Below are positions 52,004 through 61,181 of a DNA stretch of 64,000 bases, piece after piece. A model generated the notes under the pieces. The model made no database searches, was not told the origin of the DNA, and was given only the letters and a program-made list of their open reading frames with translations. This DNA comes from Geodermatophilus poikilotrophus (lineage in GTDB: Bacteria; Actinomycetota; Actinomycetes; Mycobacteriales; Geodermatophilaceae): contig NZ_FOIE01000004.1 in the NCBI RefSeq assembly GCF_900111455.1, positions 186,001 to 250,000 of the forward strand, read 5' to 3'. The position numbers were made by a program, and so were the translations under genes. Position 1 is the first letter of the stretch, and each line of letters starts with the position of its first letter.

Positions 52004-52984
52004 TCACCAGCCTTCGTACGAGCTCACGTTGTCCTTGGTGACGAGCGTCGGCTCCAGCAGGGTCACGCGCTCGGCCGGGGGGTTGCCGGCGACGATCCCC
52101 TTGCCGACCTCGAGGGCCTCGAGCGCCATGCCGCCCGGGTCCTGCGCGGCGCTGGCGACGAAGTTCGAGTTCGGGTCCTGCAGGGCCTTCACGGCCTCGG
52201 GCGAACCGTCGACCCCGACGATGGTGATGCCGCTGCGCCCGGCCTGCGCGACGGCCAGGTCGGCGCCGAGCGCCTCCGGGTCGTTGATGGCGAAGATCCC
52301 CTGGACGTCCTGGTTCGCCGTGAGCATGTCGGTGGTCAGGGCCAGTCCGCTGGCCCGGTCGTTCTCGCCGGCCTGCCGAGCCACCACCGTGACACCGGGG
52401 TTGGCGGCGAGGACCTCCTCGCAGCCCTTCACCCGGTCCTGCGGAGCCGTCGTCGGGGTGCCCTCGACCATGAAGATGTTCCCCTGGCCCCCGAGGGCGT
52501 CCACCAGCGCCTGGCAGGACTGCCGGCCGGCCTCCACGTTGTCGGTGGTGACCGCGGCGTCCGCGCCCTCCGCGTCCACGTCCACGGCGACGACCGGGAT
52601 GCCCGCGGCCTGGGCCCGGACGACCGCGGAGGCGATCCCGGAGCTGTCGACGGCGTTGAGCAGGATGAGGTCCATCCCCTGCTGGATGAAGGCGTCGATC
52701 TGGTCGTTCTGCGCCGCGAGGTCCTGGCGCCCGTCCTGCACGTTGAGGGTGAAGCCCTGCTCCTCGGCAGCCTGCTCCATGCTGTCCTGCATCGAGGCGA
52801 AGAACGGGTTGGAGATGTCCTGGAGCATCAGCCCGACCCGCTCGACCTCGCCGCCGCCACCTCCGCCGCCACCGCCACCGCTGCCCGCGGTGGTGTCACC
52901 GTCGCTGCACCCGGTCAGTGCCACCGCGCCCAGGATGACCAGGGCGGCGGTGGACGTCGTCCGCGCCCGAGAGATGGACCTCAT
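52004..52984 (-). CDS. Sugar-binding lipoprotein of the ABC importer
   Basis: A 326-residue periplasmic-binding-protein-like lipoprotein. The signal ends LTGC (lipidated Cys ~26), followed by a run of ten Gly as a flexible tether. The sugar-binding fold begins RVGLMLQDISNPFFASMQDS and shows IDAFIQQGMDLILLNAVDS and FAINDPEALGADLAVAQAG, typical of ribose/galactose/inositol binders. It captures a sugar outside the membrane and delivers it to the RbsC-like permease. First gene of the three-gene operon; a GGAGG site precedes ATG 52984. Confidence 0.93.
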   Translation of the reverse strand: MRSISRARTTSTAALVILGAVALTGCSDGDTTAGSGGGGGGGGGGEVERVGLMLQDISNPFFASMQDSMEQAAEEQGFTLNVQDGRQDLAAQNDQIDAFIQQGMDLILLNAVDSSGIASAVVRAQAAGIPVVAVDVDAEGADAAVTTDNVEAGRQSCQALVDALGGQGNIFMVEGTPTTAPQDRVKGCEEVLAANPGVTVVARQAGENDRASGLALTTDMLTANQDVQGIFAINDPEALGADLAVAQAGRSGITIVGVDGSPEAVKALQDPNSNFVASAAQDPGGMALEALEVGKGIVAGNPPAERVTLLEPTLVTKDNVSSYEGW

Positions 52985-53246
52985 CGTCTGCTCCTCCGTT
53001 GGCTCGTGCTCGACTTGCGCACCGGGTGTGTGGCCGCGTGCAGTCCTGCTGGACGACGGAGCCGTGGACCGGCCGCGCATGAAGATAGCTCTGCCCAGGG
53101 TGTTTGCCGGATGAGGCACCCGGTGTCGCCGTCCCGGGGGTGGACGCCCCGTGGTGCCGGCCGCCGGCGGCGGGCCCGGCTGCGCCCCTCGCGCCGTCCG
53201 GTCCGCCGGACCCCGGGGGCTGCCGCGCCGGGCGTTCGGCGGGACC

Positions 53247-55844
53247 TCAGAGCAGCTTGAGGTCGAGGGCGCGGCGGCCCTCCTCGGAGCGGGCGGTGGC
53301 GATGCGCTCCGCCGAGGGGGTGCCGTACTCCGTCGTCCGCTGCCGGGCCGGGCGGCCGATCGCGGCGGCCGTCGACTCCAGCTCGGCGATGGTCTTCAGC
53401 GAGCCGTTCTCGCTGCCGGCCATCCGGCTGATCGTCTCCTCCATCAACGTGCCGCCGAGGTCGTTGGCCCCGCCCTGCAGCACCGCCTGCGTGCCGACGT
53501 CACCGAGCTTCACCCACGACGTCTGGATGTTCGGGATCCGCCCGTGCAGCAGCAGCCGGGCGACGGCGTGCACGGCCCGGTTCTCCCGCACCGTCGGCCC
53601 GGGGCGGGCCACACCGGCCAGGTAGATCGGCGAGCTGTGGTGCACGAAGGGCAGCAGCACGAACTCGGTGAAGCCGCCGGTCCCGTCCTGCACCCGCGCC
53701 AGCGTGCGCAGGTGCGCCACCCAGTGGGCGGGGGTGTCGACGTGGCCGTACATCATCGTCGACGTCGTCGGGAGCCCCACCCGGTGCGCGGTGGTGATGA
53801 TCTCCAGCCAGGTGGCGGTCGGCAGCTTGCCCTTGGTGAGCACCCAGCGGACGTCGTCGTCGAGGATCTCCGCCGCCGTGCCGGGGACGGAGTCGAGGCC
53901 CGCCTCCTTCGCGGCGAGGAGGAACTCCTGGAACGACAGCCCGGTGCGCGCCGCGCCGTTGACGATCTCCATGGGCGAGAAGGCGTGCAGGTGGATGCCG
54001 GGCTGCCGGCGCTTCACCTCGCGGGCGAGGTCGAGGTAGGCGGTGCCGGGCAGGTCGGGGTGGATGCCGCCCTGCATGCAGATCTCGGTGGCCCCCGCGG
54101 CCCACGCCCGGTCCACGCGCGTCCCGACCTCCTCGAGGGACAGCGTGTAGGCGTCGGCGTCGGTGCGCCGCTGGGCGAAGGCGCAGAAGCGGCAGCCGGT
54201 GTAGCAGACGTTGGTGAAGTTGATGTTCCGGTTGACGACGTAGGTGACGTCGTCGCCGTTGACGTCCCGGCGGACGGCGTCGGCCAGCGCGCACAGCGCG
54301 TCGAGGTCCGGGCCGTCCGCGCCGAGCAGCGCCAGGTACCCGGCGTCCGACAGCCCCGCGGGGTCGGTCTCGGCGTGCCGCAGGGCGGCGTGCACCGCCG
54401 GGGCGCCGGCGGCGAGCGCGGTCGAGCGCCCGTCGCGGGCGCTCTCGGTGCGGGAGCGCAGCTCGGCCCAGTCGCCGTAGACGGCGTCGAAGTCGCCGCG
54501 CCGGTCGCCGGTGCGCCCGGTGGTGTCGACCTCGACGTGCAGGTCGGTCCGCCCGGACGACGTCCACGCCTCGTCGGGCTCCTGCCACGGCAGCCCGACC
54601 GGCAGGCGCCCCTCCACGGCCAGCCCGTCGGGGCCGGCCAGGGCGGCGACGTGCGGGCGCACCCGCGGGTCCAGCCACGGCTCGGGGGAGAGCACGTAGG
54701 GCGGCTGGGCGGCCAGCCGCTCGCGCAGCTCGAACCCGGCCTCGGCGCTGAGCGCGGCCAGCTTGTCGCTGTTGGGCCACGGCCGCTCGGGGTTGACGTG
54801 GTCGGGGGTGAGCGGCGAGACGCCGCCCCAGTCGTCGACGCCGGCCCGCAGCAGCAGGCCGAGCTCGGTGGAGTCGGACAGGTTCGGCGGCGCCTGCACC
54901 CGCGCCCTGGGGCCGAGCAGCAGCCGGGTGACGGCGACCGCGGCGACGTACTCCTGCAGCCCGAGGTCGTCGTGCGCGGCCATCGCGGTCCGCGGCTTGG
55001 CGCGGAAGTTCTGGACGATGACCTCCTGCACGTGCCCGTGCCGCTGTGCGGCGCCCCGGATCTGCAGGACGGCGTCCACCCGCTCGGCGTAGTCCTCGCC
55101 GATGCCGAGCAGCACGCCGGTGGTGAAGGGGACGGCGGAGCGGCCGGCGTCCTCCAGCACCCGCAGCCGGACGGCGGGCTCCTTGTCGGGGCTGCCGAAG
55201 TGCGGGCCGCCCTTCTCCGACCAGAGCCGGGTGGCGGTCGTCTCGAGCATCATCCCCATCGAGGCCGAGACGGGCTTGAGCCGCTGGATCTCCTCCCACG
55301 ACAGGACGCCGGGGTTGAGGTGGGGGAGCAGCCCGGTCTCCTCCAGCACCCGGATCGCCATGGCGCGCAGGTAGGCCGGCGTGGAGTCGAAGCCGTGGGC
55401 CTCCAGCCACTCGGCGGCGACCGGCCAGCGGTCCTCCGGGCGGTCGCCGAGGGTGAACAGCGCCTCCTTGCAGCCCAGCGCGGCGCCGGCCCGGGCCACC
55501 TCGAGCACCTCGTCGGGGGAGAGGAACGGTGCCTTGCCCTGTGCGCGCAGCTCCCCGGGCGTGGTGACGAACGTGCAGTAGTGGCAGCGGTCGCGGCACA
55601 GGTGGGTGAGCGGGATGAACACCTTGCGGCTGTAGGTCACCACTCCCGGCCGCCCGGCGGAGGCGAGGCCCGCATCGCGGACCCGCCCGGCCGCGGTCAG
55701 CAGCCGGTCCAGCGGCTCGCCCTCGCCCAGCCCCCGGGCGTGCAGCAGCGTCTCGGCCTCGACGGCGTCCAGGGTCACCCCCCGCTCGGCGCGGGTGAGG
55801 GCACGGCGGACGGCGGACTCCGACGGGTTCAGCGGCTCGCTCAT
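53247..55844 (-). CDS. fbiC: FO synthase (fused CofG-CofH radical SAM enzyme)
   Basis: An 865-residue bifunctional enzyme that makes the deazaflavin FO for cofactor F420. Two radical-SAM [4Fe-4S] motifs are intact: CRDRCHYC near 83-90 (CofG half) and CYTGCRFC near ~550 (CofH half). The CofH half also has [20 protein letters not shown], and the end contains [20 protein letters not shown]. Actinobacteria have this fused form; methanogens have two proteins. ATG 55844 starts at the first conserved region. It is monocistronic here, so other F420 genes are elsewhere. Confidence 0.96.
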   Translation of the reverse strand: MSEPLNPSESAVRRALTRAERGVTLDAVEAETLLHARGLGEGEPLDRLLTAAGRVRDAGLASAGRPGVVTYSRKVFIPLTHLCRDRCHYCTFVTTPGELRAQGKAPFLSPDEVLEVARAGAALGCKEALFTLGDRPEDRWPVAAEWLEAHGFDSTPAYLRAMAIRVLEETGLLPHLNPGVLSWEEIQRLKPVSASMGMMLETTATRLWSEKGGPHFGSPDKEPAVRLRVLEDAGRSAVPFTTGVLLGIGEDYAERVDAVLQIRGAAQRHGHVQEVIVQNFRAKPRTAMAAHDDLGLQEYVAAVAVTRLLLGPRARVQAPPNLSDSTELGLLLRAGVDDWGGVSPLTPDHVNPERPWPNSDKLAALSAEAGFELRERLAAQPPYVLSPEPWLDPRVRPHVAALAGPDGLAVEGRLPVGLPWQEPDEAWTSSGRTDLHVEVDTTGRTGDRRGDFDAVYGDWAELRSRTESARDGRSTALAAGAPAVHAALRHAETDPAGLSDAGYLALLGADGPDLDALCALADAVRRDVNGDDVTYVVNRNINFTNVCYTGCRFCAFAQRRTDADAYTLSLEEVGTRVDRAWAAGATEICMQGGIHPDLPGTAYLDLAREVKRRQPGIHLHAFSPMEIVNGAARTGLSFQEFLLAAKEAGLDSVPGTAAEILDDDVRWVLTKGKLPTATWLEIITTAHRVGLPTTSTMMYGHVDTPAHWVAHLRTLARVQDGTGGFTEFVLLPFVHHSSPIYLAGVARPGPTVRENRAVHAVARLLLHGRIPNIQTSWVKLGDVGTQAVLQGGANDLGGTLMEETISRMAGSENGSLKTIAELESTAAAIGRPARQRTTEYGTPSAERIATARSEEGRRALDLKLL

Positions 55845-55915
55845 CGGCCCCGACGCTAGTTGACGGACCCCCTCGCCCCCCAGCCGCGGCCGCGCCTCCC
55901 GGCGATCACGGAGCC

Positions 55916-55957
55916 GCGGTGGCGACACGTCCAGTCCACCCGGTGTGTCGCCACCGC
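55916..55957 (-). terminator. Terminator of the sigma/ABC operon
   Basis: GCGGTGGCGACAC and GTGTCGCCACCGC form a perfect 13-bp stem with a 16-base loop, between the exporter operon and fbiC on the same strand. The GGCN tandem repeat lies between it and the permease stop. Confidence 0.6.
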
Positions 55958-55975
55958 AACTCCATGATCATCGCC

Positions 55976-56034
55976 GGGCAGGCGGGCAGGCGGGCAGGCG
56001 GGCAGGCGGGCAGGCAGGCAGGCGGGCGGGCGGG
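55976..56034. repeat. GGCN simple tandem repeat
   Basis: About 59 bases of GGCA/GGCG units, partly as an 8-base GGCAGGCG period repeated several times. Located between the ABC exporter operon and fbiC. Likely to vary in length between strains. Confidence 0.85.
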
Positions 56035-56103
56035 ACGCGAACCGGGGTCAGGGGTGCGCCGCGCCCGCCCCGAGCCCGCGAGGGGATCCGGGACGGAGGC
56101 CCC

Positions 56104-56961
56104 TCACAGGTCGCGGCGGGAGAAGGCCAGTGCGGCCAGTCCCCACACCATCGCCACCCAGACCACCGTCCACGCCAGGTACGCCAGGGTGAGCGGGGCC
56201 TCGCTGAGGAAGGGGAACCCCTCGAGCTCCACGCCGAACTGGGCGAGCGCGGAGGGGTCCTGCAGGGAGTGCATGGCCCCGCGCCAGAGCCCGTCGGTGG
56301 GCAGCAGCACCCGCGACACCGTGCCGACCCGGGCCACGTCGTCGTTGCCCAGCGCCTGCCCGATGCCGCCGACCACGCCGGCGATCCAGGTCGCGCCGAA
56401 CAGCCCGACGGCGACCACGCCGGAGGCCATCGGGGACACGACGGTCGACAGCAGCAGGCCCAGCGTCAGCAGGACGGTGGTCTGCCCGGCCAGCAGCACC
56501 AGTGCGCCGACGATGTCGGGAGGCCAGTAGCCGACGGTCAGCTCGACGACGAGGCACTGGGCCAGACCGGCGAGGACGACGAACCCGCTGCCGAAGACCA
56601 CCAGCCCCAGCCACTTGCCGAGCAGCACGGTCGAGCGCCGGACCGGCCGGGCCAGCATGGCGAGGGAGATGCCGCTCTCCACCTCGCCGGACAGCGTCGG
56701 CCCCGCCAGGAACGCTGTCCCCAGGGCCGCGATCAGGCTCATCCCGAACATGACCAGGTTGAGCAGCTGGGACGCCACGAGCCGCGCCTGGCCGCTGGTC
56801 ATCGCCCCGAACTCGGTCTCGACGGAGGCCAGCCGGGCGAAGCCCCAGCCGCTGAGCACCAGCAGCGCGGCCGTGAGGGCGACCAGCGCCCACAGCACCC
56901 GCCGCCGCGAGGCCTCGCGCAGGGTGAGCGCGGCGATCGTGAGCACCGTGCGGGCGGTCAC
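56104..56961 (-). CDS. ABC-2-type exporter permease
   Basis: A 285-residue membrane protein with six predicted helices (for example VLWALVALTAALLVLSGWGF, LVVFGSGFVVLAGLAQCLVV, LLSTVVSPMASGVVAVGLFG). An internal VESGISLAMLARPVRRSTVL is typical of ABC-2 permeases near the coupling site. GTG 56961 overlaps the stop of the ATPase gene by 4 bases. It exports an unknown substrate together with the ATPase. Confidence 0.9.
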   Translation of the reverse strand: MTARTVLTIAALTLREASRRRVLWALVALTAALLVLSGWGFARLASVETEFGAMTSGQARLVASQLLNLVMFGMSLIAALGTAFLAGPTLSGEVESGISLAMLARPVRRSTVLLGKWLGLVVFGSGFVVLAGLAQCLVVELTVGYWPPDIVGALVLLAGQTTVLLTLGLLLSTVVSPMASGVVAVGLFGATWIAGVVGGIGQALGNDDVARVGTVSRVLLPTDGLWRGAMHSLQDPSALAQFGVELEGFPFLSEAPLTLAYLAWTVVWVAMVWGLAALAFSRRDL

Positions 56962-57962
56962 GGCCGGCCGTCCCCGGACCCGGCCCGCAGGATGCCGAGC
57001 AACCGCTCCTCCAGGCTGATCCGCGCCGGCTCCACCGCGTGGACCAGCACGCCGAGCCCCACCAGGTCGCGCACCAGGCAGGGGACCGCAGTCCCGTCGT
57101 CGTCGGCCGGCAGCGCGACGGTGGACCACTCGCCCTCGCGCTCGACCGGCCCGGCGGCGGCCAGCCGCGCCTCGGCCGCGGGGCCCACGCCGGTCAGGTG
57201 GAGCCGGACCTCGCGCTGACCGAGCAGCTCGGCGAGTGTGCCGGAGGCGGCGACCCGACCGCGGTCCAGCACGACCACCCGGTCGCACACCCGCTCCACC
57301 TCGCCGATGAGGTGGGAGTTCAGCACGACCGCCACGCCGCGCTCCCGGAGCGACAGCACCACGTCGCGCACGTCGGCCCGGCCGAGCGGGTCCAGGGCGC
57401 TGGTCGGCTCGTCGAGCACCACGAGCTCGGGGCGGGCCACCAGCGCCACGGCCAGCCCGAGCCGCTGCTGCATGCCCTTGGAGAAGCCCCCGACGCGGTC
57501 CGCGGCGCGGGCACCCAGCCCGACCAGCTCCAGGCAGCCGTGCTGCTCGTCCGGCGGGACGTCGGCGCCGGCCAGCCGGACGTGCAGCCGCAGCACCTCG
57601 GCCGCGGTCAGCCAGGGCTGGTAGCGGAACAGCTCGGGCAGGTAGCCCACCCGGGCGCGGGCCGACGGGTCGGCGCCGGGCCGGCCGAGCACCATCACCT
57701 CACCCGCGTCGGGACGGACCAGCCCCAGCAGCATCTTGATGACGGTGGTCTTGCCGGCCCCGTTCGGCCCGAGCAGGCCCACCACCTCCCCGCAGCCCAC
57801 GGACAGCGAGACGCCGTCCACGGCCGTGCGCCGTCCGTAGCGCTTCCGCAGGCCGTCGCACCACAGGGCCGGGGTCGGGGGCAGGTCGCGGACCAGCTGC
57901 GCCGCGGCCCGGACGGCGGCGTCGCCTGGAGCCGCGACCGCGGGTGCGTCGGCCGTGTTCAC
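56958..57962 (-). CDS. ABC exporter ATP-binding protein
   Basis: A 334-residue ATPase. Walker A is GLLGPNGAGKTTVIK, the signature is GFSKGMQQRLGLA, and Walker B is LVVLDEPTSALDP. The C-terminal ~100 residues (LLGQREVRLHLTGVGPAAEA onward) form the extra domain of drug/lantibiotic-type exporters. It is coupled by 4-base overlaps to the anti-sigma gene upstream and the permease downstream, so the exporter is made with the sigma/anti-sigma pair. Confidence 0.92.
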   Translation of the reverse strand: MNTADAPAVAAPGDAAVRAAAQLVRDLPPTPALWCDGLRKRYGRRTAVDGVSLSVGCGEVVGLLGPNGAGKTTVIKMLLGLVRPDAGEVMVLGRPGADPSARARVGYLPELFRYQPWLTAAEVLRLHVRLAGADVPPDEQHGCLELVGLGARAADRVGGFSKGMQQRLGLAVALVARPELVVLDEPTSALDPLGRADVRDVVLSLRERGVAVVLNSHLIGEVERVCDRVVVLDRGRVAASGTLAELLGQREVRLHLTGVGPAAEARLAAAGPVEREGEWSTVALPADDDGTAVPCLVRDLVGLGVLVHAVEPARISLEERLLGILRAGSGDGRP

Positions 57963-59023
57963 CCCAGGTCCTCGGCGATGCCGAGCACCTCGTCGGTGCC
58001 CAGCGCGCCGCCGACCAGGGTGACCACGCCGTCGTCGACCCAGACCACGGCGGCCAGCGCCTGGTCGCGTGACTCCAGCACGGTGGCGGGCAGGTCGTCG
58101 ACCTCCGCCTGCGAGGTCTCCACCAGGTCGGCCGGCACGGGGACGGGCAGGGTGGAGCCGTCGGCGGTGTAGGTGCGCAGCTGGGCCGCCACGTCCTCGG
58201 GCAGGCCCGGCAGCGAGAGCAGGAAGTCCCGCACGGTCTCGAACGGGACGCCGGACGAGGACGCCGAGGGCGCCACCGCGCGGCCGACGACCAGCGTGGG
58301 CATCCCGGACGTCTGCGACCAGACCGCCGCGACGCCCGGACCCGCGGTGAGCCGCACCTGGCTGCCGTCGAGGCCCGCGGGCAGGGGCGGCAGGGGCTCC
58401 CCGGACGCCGCCGCGGCCTTCTCGGCGGAGAAGGTGAAGACGCCGCTCAGCTCGCCGACCACTTGGTACACCGGCTCGCCGTCCACGCCCCGGGGCAGGT
58501 CGGCCACCTCGGGGACCTCCAGGCCGGTCTCGTCGCGGGCGGCCGCAGCGTCGGGCACGGAGTGCGGACCGCCGTCCCCGGTGAGCTCGACGTCGCCGTA
58601 GGCGGTCAGGTCGGGCAGCGCCACGAGGTCGTCGGGGCTCACCTCGAGCGGGGCGACCTGCTCGGTGCGGAAGATCGGCAGCCAGTCGTTCGCCGCCGCG
58701 ACACCGGCGCCACTCAGGACGACGGCGAAGGCGAGCGCCGCGGCGGCCGGACGGCGCAGCAGCCCGCTCCGCCGCCGGGGTGCCGTGGGTGCCGCGGCCC
58801 GGGCGGGCAGCGCCGTGGACAGCCGCTGCCAGGCGGCCGCCGGGTCGACGTCCGCGGCGCCGTCGGTGTGCAGCGCGGCCCCGACCACCATGGCGTCCTC
58901 GCGCGCGGCGGCCAGGCCGGTGAGGCAGACAGGGCAGTCGGCGACGTGCTGCCGGTCGGCGTCGGAGACCCCGGCCGGCTCGTCGACGAGTCGGCGCAGC
59001 ACGCCCTCAGTCGGATGACGCAT
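57959..59023 (-). CDS. Transmembrane zinc-finger anti-sigma factor
   Basis: A 354-residue regulator. The N-terminal zinc-binding anti-sigma (ZAS) domain has RQHVADCPVC (HxxxCxxC). One membrane helix (AAAALAFAVVLSGAGVAAAN, ~93-112) leads to an external domain (~115-354) rich in Pro, Ser and Asp, probably a sensor. The ZAS domain should hold the sigma factor encoded just upstream, whose gene overlaps it by 17 bases. Release could follow proteolysis or a signal at the external domain. Three downstream genes overlap in series. Confidence 0.88.
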   Translation of the reverse strand: MRHPTEGVLRRLVDEPAGVSDADRQHVADCPVCLTGLAAAREDAMVVGAALHTDGAADVDPAAAWQRLSTALPARAAAPTAPRRRSGLLRRPAAAALAFAVVLSGAGVAAANDWLPIFRTEQVAPLEVSPDDLVALPDLTAYGDVELTGDGGPHSVPDAAAARDETGLEVPEVADLPRGVDGEPVYQVVGELSGVFTFSAEKAAAASGEPLPPLPAGLDGSQVRLTAGPGVAAVWSQTSGMPTLVVGRAVAPSASSSGVPFETVRDFLLSLPGLPEDVAAQLRTYTADGSTLPVPVPADLVETSQAEVDDLPATVLESRDQALAAVVWVDDGVVTLVGGALGTDEVLGIAEDLG

Positions 59024-59630
59024 GACGGTTCAGCTCCTCGCGCAGGGCGGATTCGGCGCGCCGCACCGTGGTGCCGACGCTGCCGGGGGACAGATCGAGC
59101 GCCGCCGCGACGTCGGCGTAGCTCAGGCCGCTGTGCCGGAGCACGAGGGCCACGGCCTGCCTCCGGGGCAGCCGGGCCAGCGCGGCCCGGACCCGGCGGC
59201 GTTCCTCGAGGGTCACGACCGCGTCGGCCACGTCGGGCGCGACGACGTCGTCCGCCGCGGCGGCGCTCTTCTCGCGGGAGGCGCGACGGCGACCCGAGCG
59301 GAGCAGGTTCAGCGCGGTGTGGGCCGCGGCGACCGAGAGCCACCCGCGGGCCTCGCCGGCCGGCACCGAGGAACGGCCGAAGGACAGGAACACGTCCTGC
59401 GCGACGTCCTCGGCGGAGTCCCGGGACCCGAGCACCCGGGCGGCCACGCCGACGACCCGGGGGTACTCCCGACGGAACACCTCGTCGAGGTCGGCACGCA
59501 CGGCCCCGGAGGCCGCGGACCGGGGGACCGCCACGCCGTCCGTCCCCCCGATCCGCACGCCCGCGCTCCGCTGCACCGCGCCCGGGAGGGCCAGGACGGC
59601 CTCGGGTCGCGCCCGTCGAACGAGGTCCAT
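59007..59630 (-). CDS. ECF-type RNA polymerase sigma factor
   Basis: A 207-residue sigma-70-family factor. Region 2 (LDEVFRREYPRVVGVAARVL, SAEDVAQDVFLSFGR) binds core and the -10. Region 4 (LARLPRRQAVALVLRHSGLS, YADVAAALDLSPGSVGTTVR) reads the -35. The N-terminal ~45 residues are extra and unusual. ATG 59630 is the likely start. It overlaps the anti-sigma gene by 17 bases, which suggests coupled translation and a fixed ratio. It probably transcribes its own operon, including the ABC exporter. Confidence 0.9.
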   Translation of the reverse strand: MDLVRRARPEAVLALPGAVQRSAGVRIGGTDGVAVPRSAASGAVRADLDEVFRREYPRVVGVAARVLGSRDSAEDVAQDVFLSFGRSSVPAGEARGWLSVAAAHTALNLLRSGRRRASREKSAAAADDVVAPDVADAVVTLEERRRVRAALARLPRRQAVALVLRHSGLSYADVAAALDLSPGSVGTTVRRAESALREELNRHASSD

Positions 59631-59721
59631 GTCCCTACAGCACCGCCCGGACGGGGAATGTGACACCCGCCGAGGATGCCTGCCCGTGGCCCCTGCAGGG
59701 TCCTTCCACGGCGGGGGTCTC

Positions 59722-60234
59722 TCAGGCGCGACCGGCCAGCGAGCCGGTCTCGTCCACGTAGCGGCCGCGCAGCCGCACGAGCGGGGCGCCGCCGCGCGCC
59801 AGCACCGGGACGCCGGTGACCTCCAGCAGCGCCAGCACGTGGTCGCCGGCCCCGACCAGCCGCTCCAGCCTGCAGTCCAGCGCCGCCAGCCCTCCCGCGA
59901 GCACGATCGCCGCGCTGTCCTCCGCCCGCCGCCACGGCACCGACTCGAGCAGGTGACGGGCGCTGGGCCGCCCGGCCGAGGAGAACCGGCTGGCCACGAT
60001 GGCGTGCTCGGCAGCGAGGACGGTCAGCGCGCACCGGCCCACCTCCTCCAGCACCTCGGCCGGGTAGCCGCCCGCCGTCAGCCCCACGGCGACCAGCGGC
60101 GGCTGCGCGGACACGCTCATCACCGAGGTGACGGTGGTGCCGACGTCGTCCATGTCGTCGCGGACGGTCAGCAGGCACACCCCGGCGGCGTACTGGCGGA
60201 GCGCCTCGGCGAACGTGGCGGGGTCGACCGGCAT
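59722..60234 (-). CDS. Flavin reductase-like domain protein
   Basis: A 170-residue FMN-binding protein of the flavin reductase (HpaC/RutF-like) family. AAGVCLLTVRDDMDDVGTTV and TSVMSVSAQPPLVAVGL are the typical flavin-binding opening, followed by FSSAGRPSARHL; later segments end RLRGRYVDETGSLAGRA. It supplies reduced FMN to a partner monooxygenase or handles F420/FMN-type reduction. No partner oxygenase is adjacent. ATG 60234. Confidence 0.88.
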   Translation of the reverse strand: MPVDPATFAEALRQYAAGVCLLTVRDDMDDVGTTVTSVMSVSAQPPLVAVGLTAGGYPAEVLEEVGRCALTVLAAEHAIVASRFSSAGRPSARHLLESVPWRRAEDSAAIVLAGGLAALDCRLERLVGAGDHVLALLEVTGVPVLARGGAPLVRLRGRYVDETGSLAGRA

Positions 60235-60544
60235 GGCGGCCAGTCGACCACATCCCGGTGACCCGAGAGCACGGACGCCGTGGACTCGACCCGCCCGAGG
60301 TCGACGGCCCGCACCGGACCGGTGCTGCAGCCCTGACCGACGCCCGCGCCGCCGCCCGCAGCCGGGTCGAGCTCTCGCTGGTCGACCTGCCGGTGCTCCG
60401 GCACGAGCTGGTCGAGCTGCTGCCCGACGACGTCCGCCGTCGCATCGACACCTCGGGAGGTCGACGTCGCGGCCGTCCTACCCGGCCGTGCTCTGCGGGG
60501 TCCTGCCACGAGCTCACGAGTCGCGGGGAGCAGGGGGTCCTCCC
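60235..60544. other. Gene-free stretch
   Basis: About 310 bases. A plus-strand frame from about 60258 has one protein-like piece (RVELSLVDLPVLRHELVELL) but no good start and would run into the NUDIX gene, so it is not called. Confidence 0.4.
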
Positions 60545-61072
60545 TCACTCGCGGTCGAGCAGCAGCAGGCCGTAGGCGGCGAGGCTCGGCCCGTCGGTGA
60601 ACCGGCCGTCGCGGACCATGGACCGCAGCTCGGCCTCGCTCACGAACGCCGAGCGCATGTCGGCCTCGGTAGCCTCCCGCGCGGTCGGCCCCTGCGCCAG
60701 GTCGGTGGCCAGCCAGACGTCGAACTCCTGCGTGGACAGCCCGGGCGCGAGGTCCAGGTGCCCGAGGTGGCGCAGCGAGCCGGCGCGCAGGCCGGTCTCC
60801 TCGGCGAGCTCCGCGCGGGCCAGCTCCTCGGCGGAGCCGTCCGAGCCCGTCGTCCAGGTGCCCTGGGGGAACTCCCAGGCCCGCCGGCCGACCGGGTGGC
60901 GGAACTGCTCGACCAGCCAGAAGCCCTCGCGCTCGTACGGCAGCACGAGCGCGAAGTGCGGCTTCTCCACCACGCCGTAGACCCCGACGCTGCCGTCGGC
61001 GCGCTCCACCGCGTCCTCCCGCACCCGGATCCACGGGTTGCGGTAGACCTCCCTGCTGCCCGTCGTCCGCAC
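60545..61072 (-). CDS. NUDIX hydrolase (ADP-ribose pyrophosphatase-like)
   Basis: A 175-residue NUDIX protein. The Nudix helix is GSDGSAEELARAELAEETGL (the first Arg of the REUxEE core is Ala here). VEKPHFALVLPYEREGFWLV and QFRHPVGRRAWEFPQGTW are typical of ADP-sugar pyrophosphatases. It cleaves a nucleoside diphosphate linked to a sugar or similar moiety, removing toxic ADP-ribose or recycling sugars. GTG 61072 was preferred with AGGA upstream; an upstream GTG at 61114 is possible. Confidence 0.88.
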   Translation of the reverse strand: MRTTGSREVYRNPWIRVREDAVERADGSVGVYGVVEKPHFALVLPYEREGFWLVEQFRHPVGRRAWEFPQGTWTTGSDGSAEELARAELAEETGLRAGSLRHLGHLDLAPGLSTQEFDVWLATDLAQGPTAREATEADMRSAFVSEAELRSMVRDGRFTDGPSLAAYGLLLLDRE

Positions 61073-61181
61073 GCGGCCATCCTGCAGCAGGACCCCGTCC
61101 TCCCACCCCCTCACCGGCTGAGGGCGGTGCCCGGGACGGGGCCGGCGGCTGTGTGCCCGGTCACCGTGCTGGAGTGGGGGC

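Noticed and set aside
55976-56034. CRISPR-like array
   Set aside because: The repeats are contiguous 4- and 8-base units without spacers.
60258-60575. Plus-strand frame with RVELSLVDLPVLRHELVELL
   Set aside because: No good start; it would overlap the end of the NUDIX gene, and the rest of the frame is not protein-like.
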